Source: Planctomycetota bacterium
GTDB lineage: Bacteria; Planctomycetota; Planctomycetia; Pirellulales; UBA1268
NCBI GenBank assembly: GCA_003669255.1
Contig: QWPO01000191.1
Coordinates: 1-8,686, forward strand
Length of the DNA stretch: 8,686 nt
Direction of reading: 5' to 3'
The notes under the pieces are model-generated. The model ran no database searches. It was given only the letters and a program-made list of their open reading frames with translations, and was not told the origin of the DNA. The position numbers and the translations under genes were made by a program. Position 1 is the stretch's first letter. Each line of letters opens with the position of its first letter. This document shows, one piece after another, positions 1 to 5,977 of the stretch.

Positions 1-779
1 GGCACGAGGGTGTCTGCCGCCGTCGACCGCACGACCTGCGAGTTCTTGGTGAGCGCGCCCGATTCGATTCGGCCGATGGCGATGCGGCCCACGTAATCCG
101 ACCAGCCCAGCGTGGTCACGAGCATCCGCAGTGGTGCCGTCTCATCGACGAGCGGGCCGGGGATCTTCTCCAGCACGAGGTCGAGGAGCGGCTGCATCGT
201 GCCCTCGCGGACCGCCGGGTCGTGGGAGGCGTAGCCGCCGCGGCTCGAGGCATACACAAAGGGGAAGTCGGCTAGGTCGTCATCAGCGCCGAGTTCGAGG
301 AACAGGCCGAGGATCTCGTCGAGCACCTCCAGCGGCCGGGCGTCGGGGCGATCGATCTTGTTGACCACCACCACGGGCCGCAGTCGGCACTCGAGCGCCT
401 TGGAGAGTACGAACCGCGTCTGCGGCATCGGACCCTCGGCGGCATCGACGAGCACGAGGGCCCCGTCGGCCATCCGCAGCACCCGCTCCACCTCGCCGCC
501 GAAGTCGGCGTGGCCGGGGGTGTCCATGATGTTGATCTTCGTACCCTTCCACTCCACCGCGATGTTCTTGGCGAGGATCGTGATGCCCCGCTCCTTCTCG
601 AGATCGTTGGAGTCGAGCATCCGCTCCGAGAGCTGGCTGGCACGGAACTGGCCGCTCTGCTGCAGCAGGCAATCGACCAGCGTGGTCTTGCCGTGGTCAA
701 CGTGGGCGATGATCGCGATGTTGCGAATGTCGTCGCGGCGGGTGCCGGCGGGAGTCTGGACGTTGGGCGCGGAGGTCAT
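1..779 (-). CDS. typA: TypA/BipA translational GTPase, N-terminal part (C-terminus outside the window)
   Basis: This is a ribosome-associated GTPase of the EF-G/LepA class. The family acts in 50S subunit assembly and stress- or cold-related translation in the cytoplasm. From the ATG at 779, 259 codons are visible. The G domain shows every GTPase motif: the P-loop AHVDHGKT (residues 25-32), RGIT (64-67), DTPGH (86-90), NKID (140-143) and the ASS of G5 (177-179). The stretch DDDLADFPFVYASSRGGYAS (166-185) separates TypA from EF-G and LepA. Domain II begins near residue 205 (LRMLVTTLGW). The family is usually about 600 residues, so over half is missing beyond position 1. No clear Shine-Dalgarno is seen, but the next Met (54) lies after the P-loop, which fixes this start. 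The gene lies downstream of two tRNA genes on the same strand, with a putative terminator between. Confidence 0.96.
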   Translation of the reverse strand, partial: MTSAPNVQTPAGTRRDDIRNIAIIAHVDHGKTTLVDCLLQQSGQFRASQLSERMLDSNDLEKERGITILAKNIAVEWKGTKINIMDTPGHADFGGEVERVLRMADGALVLVDAAEGPMPQTRFVLSKALECRLRPVVVVNKIDRPDARPLEVLDEILGLFLELGADDDLADFPFVYASSRGGYASHDPAVREGTMQPLLDLVLEKIPGPLVDETAPLRMLVTTLGWSDYVGRIAIGRIESGALTKNSQVVRSTAADTLV

Positions 780-846
780 GGTCGGGGGCCGCGGCGGCAA
801 GCCGTCGGCAGTGGGGTGAGGCGGGAAGGCTGGCGGCGATTATTCG

Positions 847-897
847 AAAAGCCCGCCAAACTGCCTAGCCAGATGCTGGCGGCTGGACGCGGCGGGC
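847..897 (-). terminator. Putative intrinsic terminator of the tRNA-Ile/tRNA-Ala transcript
   Basis: Read on the minus strand, GCCCGCC (897-891) pairs perfectly with GGCGGGC (857-851), followed directly by TTTT (850-847). The enclosed sequence carries an inner hairpin, with arms at 868-872 and 876-880 and a 3-nt loop. It sits between the 3' end of tRNA-Ala and the typA start, where a tRNA transcript would be expected to stop. The outer stem is only 7 bp and the enclosed region is large, so this is a moderate call. The remaining bases between 780 and 930 hold no gene. Confidence 0.42.
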
Positions 898-910
898 GGC
901 AGGGCAGGAA

Positions 911-930
911 TGGAGACGGAGAAGAAGAAG

Positions 931-941
<11 letters not shown>
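911..941. repeat. 11-bp duplication of the tRNA-Ala 3' end
   Basis: TGGAGACGGAG occurs at 911-921 and again at 931-941. The second copy is the 3' acceptor end of the tRNA-Ala gene (read on the minus strand, CTCCGTCTCCA). The copies are separated by the GAA-rich bases at 922-930, giving a 20-base period. It may be a trace of slippage or of an old recombination event at the tRNA end. No integrase or island is visible next to it. Confidence 0.6.
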
Positions 942-1005
<64 letters not shown>

Positions 1006-1045
1006 ACTGTCAGGGCTGGCCCCGACCTCAAAATCGAATCGTCGA

Positions 1046-1096
1046 GGCTGGGACCCCGGACAAATAAAACCGACCTCCGGGGCTGGGACCCCGGAC
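1046..1096. repeat. 16-bp direct repeat with a hairpin in the inter-tRNA spacer
   Basis: GGCTGGGACCCCGGAC occurs at 1046-1061 and 1081-1096, starting 35 bases apart. The second copy lies in a hairpin with a 7-bp stem, TCCGGGG (1076-1082) and CCCCGGA (1089-1095), and a 6-nt loop. It occupies most of the 99-base spacer between the two tRNA genes. Hairpins in such spacers can guide tRNA processing, but that is only a guess here. No gene lies in this spacer. Confidence 0.6.
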
Positions 1097-1102
1097 TCGA
1101 AC

Positions 1103-1176
1103 TGCGCGCGCCAAGATTCGAACTTGGGACCTCTACCTTATCAGGGTAGCGCTCTAACCAACTGAGCTACGCGCGC
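1103..1176 (-). tRNA. trnI-GAU: tRNA-Ile, anticodon GAU
   Basis: The minus strand folds as a 74-base cloverleaf. The acceptor GCGCGCG/CGCGCGC is fully paired, the D arm is GCTC/GAGC with a 9-nt loop, and the anticodon stem CTACC/GGTAG encloses loop CTGATAA (anticodon GAT). The variable loop is AGGTC and the T arm is CCAAG/CTTGG with loop TTCGAAT. The discriminator is A73 and CCA is not encoded. It is the first gene of a two-tRNA unit (Ile then Ala), the pair and order typical of bacterial 16S-23S spacers, but here no rRNA lies on either side within the window. Confidence 0.97.
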
Positions 1177-1217
1177 GGCGTGCCGGCCTCGGCGGTGTGC
1201 CGTGGCGGGCGGCCCCG

Positions 1218-1245
1218 AGTGTAGGACGGGAAAAGGGGACTTCAA
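1218..1245 (-). promoter_or_regulatory. Putative sigma-70-type promoter of the tRNA-Ile/tRNA-Ala unit
   Basis: On the minus strand, TTGAAG (1245-1240) and TACACT (1223-1218) are separated by 16 bases. Each matches the -35 and -10 consensus at four of six positions. The predicted start near 1211 would leave a leader of about 35 bases before tRNA-Ile. The sequence just after the -10 is GC-rich (CGGGGCCG), like the discriminators of stringently controlled stable-RNA promoters. The call is by pattern only. Confidence 0.45.
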
Positions 1246-1280
1246 AGGGGCGGCTTTGCCACGGCACATTCCCCGGGGAC

Positions 1281-1291
1281 CCGGAAAAAAC
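1281..1291 (+). promoter_or_regulatory. Shared CCGGAAAAA element upstream of the thioredoxin-fold gene
   Basis: CCGGAAAAAAC lies about 78 bases before the ATG at 1361. It is followed at once by a small palindrome, CGGCGC TG GCGCCG (1291-1304). The same CCGGAAAAA core lies before the BON gene (3727) and the His/Cys-rich exported-protein gene (5012). It may be a promoter element or a regulator site. Its function is unknown. Confidence 0.4.
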
Positions 1292-1360
1292 GGCGCTGGC
1301 GCCGGGACGCGTTCCGGATAGTTTGCTGGTCTTCGGTCATCCGCGTCAGGAGTTTCCGTC

Positions 1361-3265
1361 ATGCCGACCATTCGTTGCACGCCTCACGTCTTCGCCTTCC
1401 CCGCCTTGCTGGCCGTTGCCGCGGCCGCCGCCCCGGCTTTTGCGGCGCCCCCGTCGCCGGCCGATGCCCTCGCCCTCAAGCCCCGGCAGAAGGGGGTCGA
1501 GGTTGCGCAGCCCACCGAGGCAGAGGCCAAGCAGGCCACGATCAATCAGGAGAAGGAAGGGGGCGTGATGGCCCTCGTTGTTCGCGGCCCCTCTGGCGAG
1601 GTGCTGCGGGCGTTCGCCGACAGTGACGGCAACCGCGTCGTCGATCGCTGGAGCTACTACAAGGATGGCATGGAGGTGTATCGCGAACTCGACACCGACA
1701 AAGACACCAAGCCCGACCAGTATCGCTGGCTCGGCGGCGCGGGCGGCCGCTGGGGCGCCGACACCAATGCCGATGGCGTGATCGATGCCTGGACGGTGCT
1801 CTCGGCCGAGGAGGCCACCGCCGAGATTGTGAACGCGATCCGCGACCGCGATGCCGCCGCGTTTGTCCGGCTTCTGCCCACCAAGGCCGACCTCGAAGCT
1901 GCCGGTTTCGAGGGCGAGATGCTCACCGAACTGGTGGCCCGCATCACGGCCGCCCCGACGGCATTCGCCAAGGCGGCGGCGGAGCAGAAGGACATCGGGG
2001 CCGACGCCCGTTGGACGAGCATGCTCACACCGCAGGCCCCGGGCACGCTGCCCGCGGGGATGGCGGGCCTTACGAAAGACGTGTCGGCCTACGACAACGT
2101 CGTGGCCCTCGTGGAGAGCAAGCAGGGCAATGGGCAGGTGTTCGTCGGCTCACTCGTGAAGTGCGGCGATGCCTGGCGGCCCGTCGATGCCCCGCAACTG
2201 GCCGGCGGGATCGGCGAGGCGTTCAGCTTCCTCGCGCCGCGGGTGAACGTTCGCGGCGGGCCTGCGGGCGGCACTGGCGACGTGGCCGAGAATCTCAAGC
2301 CGCTGCTCGCCAAGCTTCGCGAGATCGAGGGCAAGATGCCGTCGGCCGATGTCGCGGCCCGCAAGGGGCTTGCCGCTGAGCAGATCGGCGTGCTCGAGCA
2401 GCTCGTCGCCGAGGCGGCCGACGCCGACAAGGGATTTTGGACGAACCAGCTGGTCGAGACGCTCGCGGCGTATGTGCAGGAGGGGCTCTTCCCCGACGGC
2501 ATCGCCAAGCTCGAGCAGATCGCCGAGACCGTGAAGGGCGACGAGACGGCATCAGCCTTCATTTCGTTTCGGCTGATCCAGGCGAAGTATTCGGCGGGCA
2601 TGGAGCAGCCGGGCGCCGACGGCGAGACGCTGCAGAAGACCTGGTTCGAAGACCTCAAGAGCTTCACCGAGACGTACCCCAAGGCGCCGGAGTCGGCCGA
2701 GGCCCTCCTGCAGCTGGCGTTCCGCGACGAGTTTGAAGGCCGCGACGCCGAGGCGGTCGAACGGTATGCCGCCATCGCGACCAACTTCCCCGACACCGCG
2801 CAGGCCAGGAAGGCGGCCGGCGCGGTTCGTCGGCTCGAGAGCGTGGGCAAGCCGCTCGCGCTCGCCGGGCCGACCGTCGATGGCAAGCAGGTGGCGGTCG
2901 GGTCGTTCAAGGGCGTGCCGGTGCTCGTGCACTACTGGTCCACCGACTGCGAACCGTGCAAGGTGGACCTCGCCCAGATTCGCGAACTGCAGGCCAAGTA
3001 CGGCCCGAAGAAGTTCGCCGTGGTCGGCGTCGCGCTCGACGGCGACAAGGCGAAGCTCGTGAAGTTCCTGCAGGCGAAGCCGCTGCCGTGGCCGCAGCTC
3101 CACGAGCCGGGCGGGCTCGACAGCCGGCTCGCCGAGGAGTTTGGCGTGCTGGCTTTGCCCACGATGGTGTTGGTCGGGGCCGATGGCACCGTGATCGACC
3201 GCAACGCGTCGATCAACGGCCTGGAGAAGCGGCTCGACGAAATCATCGACAGTTCCGGCAAGTGA
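1361..3265 (+). CDS. Exported multidomain protein with calcium-loop motifs, TPR-like helices and a C-terminal TlpA/thioredoxin-like domain
   Basis: The protein has 634 residues. The ATG is preceded by AGGAG (1348-1352) with 8-base spacing. A signal peptide covers about residues 1-29 (hydrophobic core, then AFA before APPS). Residues 87-142 hold three aspartate-rich loops (first ligands D87, D111 and D134), each with D/N at loop positions 1, 3, 5 and 9, as in EF-hand or thrombospondin-3-like calcium sites. Residues about 428-490 are TPR-like amphipathic helices. Residues about 500-630 form a TlpA/AhpC-type thioredoxin fold with active site CEPC (530-533) in WSTDCEPCK and the conserved cis-proline P600 (LPT). 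The redox site appears intact, so a periplasmic thiol-disulfide role is likely, but the substrate is unknown. Residues 150-425 match nothing I recognise. The gene stands alone, with a possible terminator hairpin downstream. Confidence 0.93.
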   Translation: MPTIRCTPHVFAFPALLAVAAAAAPAFAAPPSPADALALKPRQKGVEVAQPTEAEAKQATINQEKEGGVMALVVRGPSGEVLRAFADSDGNRVVDRWSYYKDGMEVYRELDTDKDTKPDQYRWLGGAGGRWGADTNADGVIDAWTVLSAEEATAEIVNAIRDRDAAAFVRLLPTKADLEAAGFEGEMLTELVARITAAPTAFAKAAAEQKDIGADARWTSMLTPQAPGTLPAGMAGLTKDVSAYDNVVALVESKQGNGQVFVGSLVKCGDAWRPVDAPQLAGGIGEAFSFLAPRVNVRGGPAGGTGDVAENLKPLLAKLREIEGKMPSADVAARKGLAAEQIGVLEQLVAEAADADKGFWTNQLVETLAAYVQEGLFPDGIAKLEQIAETVKGDETASAFISFRLIQAKYSAGMEQPGADGETLQKTWFEDLKSFTETYPKAPESAEALLQLAFRDEFEGRDAEAVERYAAIATNFPDTAQARKAAGAVRRLESVGKPLALAGPTVDGKQVAVGSFKGVPVLVHYWSTDCEPCKVDLAQIRELQAKYGPKKFAVVGVALDGDKAKLVKFLQAKPLPWPQLHEPGGLDSRLAEEFGVLALPTMVLVGADGTVIDRNASINGLEKRLDEIIDSSGK

Positions 3266-3274
3266 GCGGGTATG

Positions 3275-3307
3275 GGGAGCCCGGATCGCTCTCGCGATTG
3301 GGCTTCC
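3275..3307 (+). terminator. Hairpin after the thioredoxin-fold gene, possible terminator
   Basis: About 10 bases after the stop codon, GGGAGCCC (3275-3282) pairs with GGGCTTCC (3300-3307) with one G-T wobble. ATCGC (3285-3289) pairs with GCGAT (3294-3298) around a TCTC loop, leaving a small asymmetric bulge. No T-run follows, so it may slow or protect the transcript rather than act as a strict intrinsic terminator. Confidence 0.35.
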
Positions 3308-3367
3308 TGAGGCGTGGGGCCGTTGCTACGGTTCGCGGCCCGTTGGCCCCGCGTGGAGGATGTCTGC

Positions 3368-3652
3368 ATGCCCCTGCCCTGCCCCAGTCTCTTCGCCGTG
3401 TCGTTGAGTCCGTCGCTCTGCGCGATGGGCGCCGTGCAGGTGCTGTGCGTGGCGGCAGCGGGATTCTCGCGGATGGCCGAGGGCACGCGGTTCGAACGTG
3501 GCGGCCATCTGCTCTGCATGGCGGCCCTGGCCGTGATCGGCGGTCTCTGTGGCGTGGCGATTCAGCTCGGCCCTGATTCTGCGGCCGTCTGTGCCGGGAC
3601 GCTGGCGGTGATGACCATGATCGCCGTGGCCGACTTCTCCAGCGAGAGCTGA
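3368..3652 (+). CDS. Small Cys-rich membrane protein, function unknown
   Basis: The protein has 94 residues. The ATG at 3368 is chosen because GGAGG (3355-3359) lies 8 bases upstream; an in-frame start further upstream at 3314 has no such site. It is mostly hydrophobic, with likely membrane helices near residues 16-35, 48-67 and 70-88, separated by one charged loop (RMAEGTRFERGGH). Six cysteines lie in or next to the helices. Codon choice is strongly G/C-ending, like the neighbours, which supports real coding. I do not recognise the family. It lies between two genes for exported proteins but has no CCGGAAAAA element of its own. Confidence 0.6.
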   Translation: MPLPCPSLFAVSLSPSLCAMGAVQVLCVAAAGFSRMAEGTRFERGGHLLCMAALAVIGGLCGVAIQLGPDSAAVCAGTLAVMTMIAVADFSSES

Positions 3653-3685
3653 CCGCCAGCACTGGGCGGCCCACTTGCTTCTCCA

Positions 3686-3708
3686 GCTTGCCGGTCCTGC
3701 CGGCATGC
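3686..3708 (+). other. Hairpin in the long leader before the BON gene
   Basis: GCCGG (3690-3694) pairs with CCGGC (3700-3704) around TCCTG. The stem extends outward by T-A, C-G and G-C pairs, with one mismatch. It lies between the stop of the small membrane protein (3652) and the CCGGAAAAA element. It may end the upstream transcript, but no T-run follows. The 197-base gap 3653-3849 holds no gene that I can support. Confidence 0.3.
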
Positions 3709-3726
3709 GCCCGCTTTCCGCTGGAA

Positions 3727-3738
3727 CCGGAAAAAAAC
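3727..3738 (+). promoter_or_regulatory. Shared CCGGAAAAA element upstream of the BON gene
   Basis: CCGGAAAAAAAC lies about 120 bases before the ATG at 3850. It is the second of three occurrences of the CCGGAAAAA core, each before an exported-protein gene. About 40 bases downstream is GAGTATCC (3766-3773), which could be a -10-like region, but no standard sigma-70 pair is obvious. Confidence 0.4.
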
Positions 3739-3849
3739 TCCCCTTCGGTGCGACCCACAGCCGAAGAGTATCCGGCAGGGAGGGCTCGACTCGCCACCGC
3801 CATCGGCGATTTCGTGGCCTCCGCCAGATTCGAAGCCAAGGAGCGATCC

Positions 3850-4896
3850 ATGTCGATTTCCAAGACCACGTTTCTGCTCGCCGCTCTCGCGTCAGCGTGC
3901 CTGACCACGGCGGGGCGTGCCGAGGATCTGGCGTCATCCGTCGCTGGAAACCTCCGCGACTCCGGCGCCCTGACCGGTTACCGCGTCAACGTGAAGAGCA
4001 AGTCGGGCACCGTCTGGCTCGAGGGCCGGGTGTCTGACGACCGGCAGCTCGCGGCAGCCGTGGGCATCGCCGAGACAACGCCTGGCGTGGAGCGGGTTGT
4101 GAATCGACTCGTGATCGACGGAGCGGCTGCTGGCGGGTCGCCTGGACAGGAGGGCGCCCTGTCAATGCCGTCGTCGGCCTGGGACACCGCCGGCGTTCAG
4201 CAGCCCGCGGCTCCGGCTCCGGCTCCGGCCAAGAAAAGCACGTTTGCATCGATGGCGAGCGGCCTGCTCTTTGCGGGCGGTTCCGCTGCCGACACCTCGA
4301 CAAGCCAGGTGCAGCTCGTTCGCGGCACTGCCCCGAGCGGACAGCGACCGATGCCGATCGGTACGCCGACGGCCCGCCCGATGAATCCCCGCCAATACGA
4401 TCCGCGTGCCCGCACGGCGATGCGGACGAACATGCAGGAGCCGATGACGCTCCCCGGCCCGGGCGGCTACGACTGCCCCGTGCAGGACGGCCAGATGGTG
4501 CCCGGCACGATGCGGTACAGCGAGGGCGGTCCGGCGGGCATGGGCGGCGGCCCCGGTGGAATGGGCGGGCCTGGCGGCATGGGACCGCAGGGTGGCATGG
4601 GTGCCCCCGGTGGCCCGATGCCGATGGGTGGCACCGGCGCCGGCATGCCGCCGGTTCCGATGCGGGGCGATGGCCCCAACATGCCCAACTACGCATGGCC
4701 GAGCTATGCCGCCTCCCCCAACTACGCGGCGGTTCAGTACCCGACGCAGTATTCGCCCACGGCGTGGCCGTACATCGGCCCGTTCTACCCCTATCCGCAA
4801 GTGCCGCTCGGCTGGCGGCGGGTTTCGCTCGAATGGGATGACGGCTGGTGGTGGCTCGACTTCGACGAGCGTCACATGCACAGCCACCACCGCTAG
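3850..4896 (+). CDS. Exported BON-domain protein with Gly/Met/Pro-rich segment and aromatic C-terminal tail
   Basis: The protein has 348 residues. The ATG at 3850 follows AAGGAG (3838-3843) by 6 bases; an in-frame extension back to 3688 has no signal peptide or ribosome site. A signal peptide covers residues 1-24 (cut near GRA-ED). A BON domain spans about 26-90 (TVWLEGRVSD, then a TTPGVERVVNRLVI-type end); this fold, as in OsmY, binds membranes or lipids. A Pro/Ala linker follows, then a low-complexity Gly/Met/Pro stretch (about 226-271). The last 70 residues are rich in Trp, Tyr and Pro (YPYPQVPLGWRR 313-324, WDDGWWWLDF 329-338) and end in histidines. From memory, this tail recurs in planctomycete proteins. 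Function is unknown; an envelope or surface role is likely. The next gene encodes another exported protein, but a strong terminator separates them. Confidence 0.92.
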   Translation: MSISKTTFLLAALASACLTTAGRAEDLASSVAGNLRDSGALTGYRVNVKSKSGTVWLEGRVSDDRQLAAAVGIAETTPGVERVVNRLVIDGAAAGGSPGQEGALSMPSSAWDTAGVQQPAAPAPAPAKKSTFASMASGLLFAGGSAADTSTSQVQLVRGTAPSGQRPMPIGTPTARPMNPRQYDPRARTAMRTNMQEPMTLPGPGGYDCPVQDGQMVPGTMRYSEGGPAGMGGGPGGMGGPGGMGPQGGMGAPGGPMPMGGTGAGMPPVPMRGDGPNMPNYAWPSYAASPNYAAVQYPTQYSPTAWPYIGPFYPYPQVPLGWRRVSLEWDDGWWWLDFDERHMHSHHR

Positions 4897-4925
4897 TCGG
4901 TTGGGCCCAACGACAACGAACATCG

Positions 4926-4965
4926 CATCGCTCCCCCGGGCTTCCCGGGGGAGCGATGTCGTTTT
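4926..4965 (+). terminator. Strong intrinsic terminator of the BON gene
   Basis: A perfect 15-bp stem, CATCGCTCCCCCGGG (4926-4940) and CCCGGGGGAGCGATG (4944-4958), encloses a 3-base loop and is followed by TCGTTTT. It begins 30 bases after the stop codon. Upstream AACGACA (4909-4915) is complementary to TGTCGTT at the descending edge (4957-4963), so the stem base could extend or compete. Confidence 0.88.
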
Positions 4966-5011
4966 CCGGCCCCCTCCACCGCCTCCGCCCGGTCCCCCGA
5001 AACCCGCGCAA

Positions 5012-5020
5012 CCGGAAAAA
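5012..5020 (+). promoter_or_regulatory. Shared CCGGAAAAA element upstream of the His/Cys-rich exported-protein gene
   Basis: CCGGAAAAA lies about 87 bases before the ATG at 5101, after the terminator of the preceding gene, so it falls where this gene's own promoter should be. It is the third copy of the element. A GATACA stretch (5047-5052) about 33 bases further on could be part of a -10 region. Confidence 0.4.
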
Positions 5021-5100
5021 TCCGCAAGTTCCCCGCCCGCAGAGTCGATACATCCGTCAGGACCCGTCGTCCCTTCGACTCGCCGCCAGGAGTGCCGCCC

Positions 5101-5679
5101 ATGACCTCTCGCACACGCTTCCTTATGACGGCCCTGATTCTGGCCATCGGCGGTTCGACGCAGAGCGGCTGTTTCTGGCTCACCTCCCAGGGCCCCAACA
5201 TCGGCCCTCTAGCGATCCCGATCCCGGTTCCGGTCGGCATCCAGAAGCAGAAGGAAGACCAGTTCTGGAACTACGAGCGATACGAGCGGGCGCCGGTGCT
5301 TGGCCCGCTGCAGCCTGGCGGCCCGTGTGAGGCGCTCGACGAGCCGAGCGACGACGAGGTGATGCGGGCCCTCGAGAAGGCCCGCCCCGTGCAGGGCAAC
5401 TGGCCGTTCCTCTACGAGATCCAGCGCAACCACGTCCGCATCTCGAAGTGCAAGATCGCCGACTACGTCGACCCGCCGCGGCACATGCCGCTCGTGGGAC
5501 CAGTGCAACTCCACCACGCCCACTACAAGTGCACGGTCTACTTCCAGGAAGTGACCCGCGTCGGCTGGCCGGTGCCGCACACGCTCGTCGACGAAGACTG
5601 CCAGGAAGTGCTCTACATCGACCACGACCACCTGCACATGGTGGGCGATGTCGACACGGGCTGCGACGCAAACTTCTAG
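5101..5679 (+). CDS. Exported His/Cys-rich protein, possible lipoprotein, of planctomycete type; function unknown
   Basis: The protein has 192 residues. The ATG at 5101 is preceded by AGGAG (5088-5092) with 8-base spacing; the GTG at 5092 overlaps that site and is rejected. An N-terminal signal sequence (TRFLMTALILAIGG) is followed by SGC with C24, which could be a lipidated cysteine, although the lipobox is weak (Q at -3). The rest is soluble and conserved-looking. An acidic segment (DEPSDDEVMRALEKARPVQG) is followed by a part with five more cysteines and histidine clusters HHAH (138-141) and DHDHLH (174-179), suggestive of metal binding. I recall similar sequences from other planctomycetes but know no assigned function. 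It has its own CCGGAAAAA element. The repeat cluster begins 16 bases after the stop. Confidence 0.88.
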   Translation: MTSRTRFLMTALILAIGGSTQSGCFWLTSQGPNIGPLAIPIPVPVGIQKQKEDQFWNYERYERAPVLGPLQPGGPCEALDEPSDDEVMRALEKARPVQGNWPFLYEIQRNHVRISKCKIADYVDPPRHMPLVGPVQLHHAHYKCTVYFQEVTRVGWPVPHTLVDEDCQEVLYIDHDHLHMVGDVDTGCDANF

Positions 5680-5695
5680 TCGCGGCGGCCGGGCC

Positions 5696-5826
5696 GTAGC
5701 ACATCCTTCCAACTGTGCAGAAGCCAACCAAGTAGCACAGGTTTTCAACCTGTGCCGAAGCCACCCGAGTAGCACAGGTTTTCAACCTGTGCCGAAGAGA
5801 TGCTCAGGTTAAAAACCTGAGCTACG
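5696..5826. repeat. REP-like cluster of palindromic intergenic repeats
   Basis: Four units of about 36-40 bases are packed together. Units at 5732-5760 and 5769-5797 are identical over 29 bases; each contains a 9-bp inverted repeat (GCACAGGTT, loop TTC, AACCTGTGC). A third unit (5799-5826) is inverted and slightly changed (GCTCAGGTT 5802-5810, loop AAA, AACCTGAGC 5814-5822, then TAC). The first unit (5696-5731) is degenerate, keeping only GTAGCACA and TGTGC. Direct plus inverted palindromes resemble REP/BIME elements, which elsewhere are moved by REP-associated tyrosine transposases. No transposase is in the window. Confidence 0.88.
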
Positions 5827-5977
5827 GCGGCACCTGCCCGTCATCCCGGTCATGCGGATCGTGACGGCTGGATGCTGGCCGACCACAGCATCGGCGAGCC
5901 GCTGCCGAACGTGCCGATGAAAGCTGGTGAGGCCCCGATGGAGTGGGGCCGGGCCTCGTCCCCTCGGCCGCACCGGC
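5827..5977 (+). other. Leader region before exbB with two competing hairpins, no gene seen
   Basis: I see no supported gene in these 151 bases. Two mutually exclusive stems lie shortly before the exbB start: GGCCCC (5931-5936) with GGGGCC (5945-5950), and GAGGCCC (5929-5935) with GGGCCTC (5951-5957). No convincing promoter or Shine-Dalgarno is visible, although the operon must be transcribed from somewhere here or from upstream. Confidence 0.35.

Noticed and set aside
2089..2910. Long minus-strand open frame opposite the thioredoxin-fold gene
   Set aside because: Antisense shadow of a gene with a signal peptide, TPR-like part and CEPC site on the plus strand; no recognisable domain of its own.
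3243..3908. Minus-strand open frame across the small membrane protein and the BON leader
   Set aside because: Low-complexity Arg-rich translation spanning two hairpins and a likely promoter; no start signal.
3986..5053. Long minus-strand open frame opposite the BON gene
   Set aside because: Arg/Pro/Ala-rich shadow that also reads through the terminator hairpin; no ribosome site or domain.
1338..5062. Second shared motif, CATCCG followed by TCAGGA, before the genes at 1361 and 5101
   Set aside because: In the first case TCAGGAG is the ribosome binding site, in the second it lies 40 bases upstream of the start; the likeness is probably chance.
5696..5826. Possible CRISPR array
   Set aside because: Unit length and spacing are irregular, the second-to-third spacer is only 8 bases, one unit is inverted and no cas gene is present; REP-like repeats fit better.
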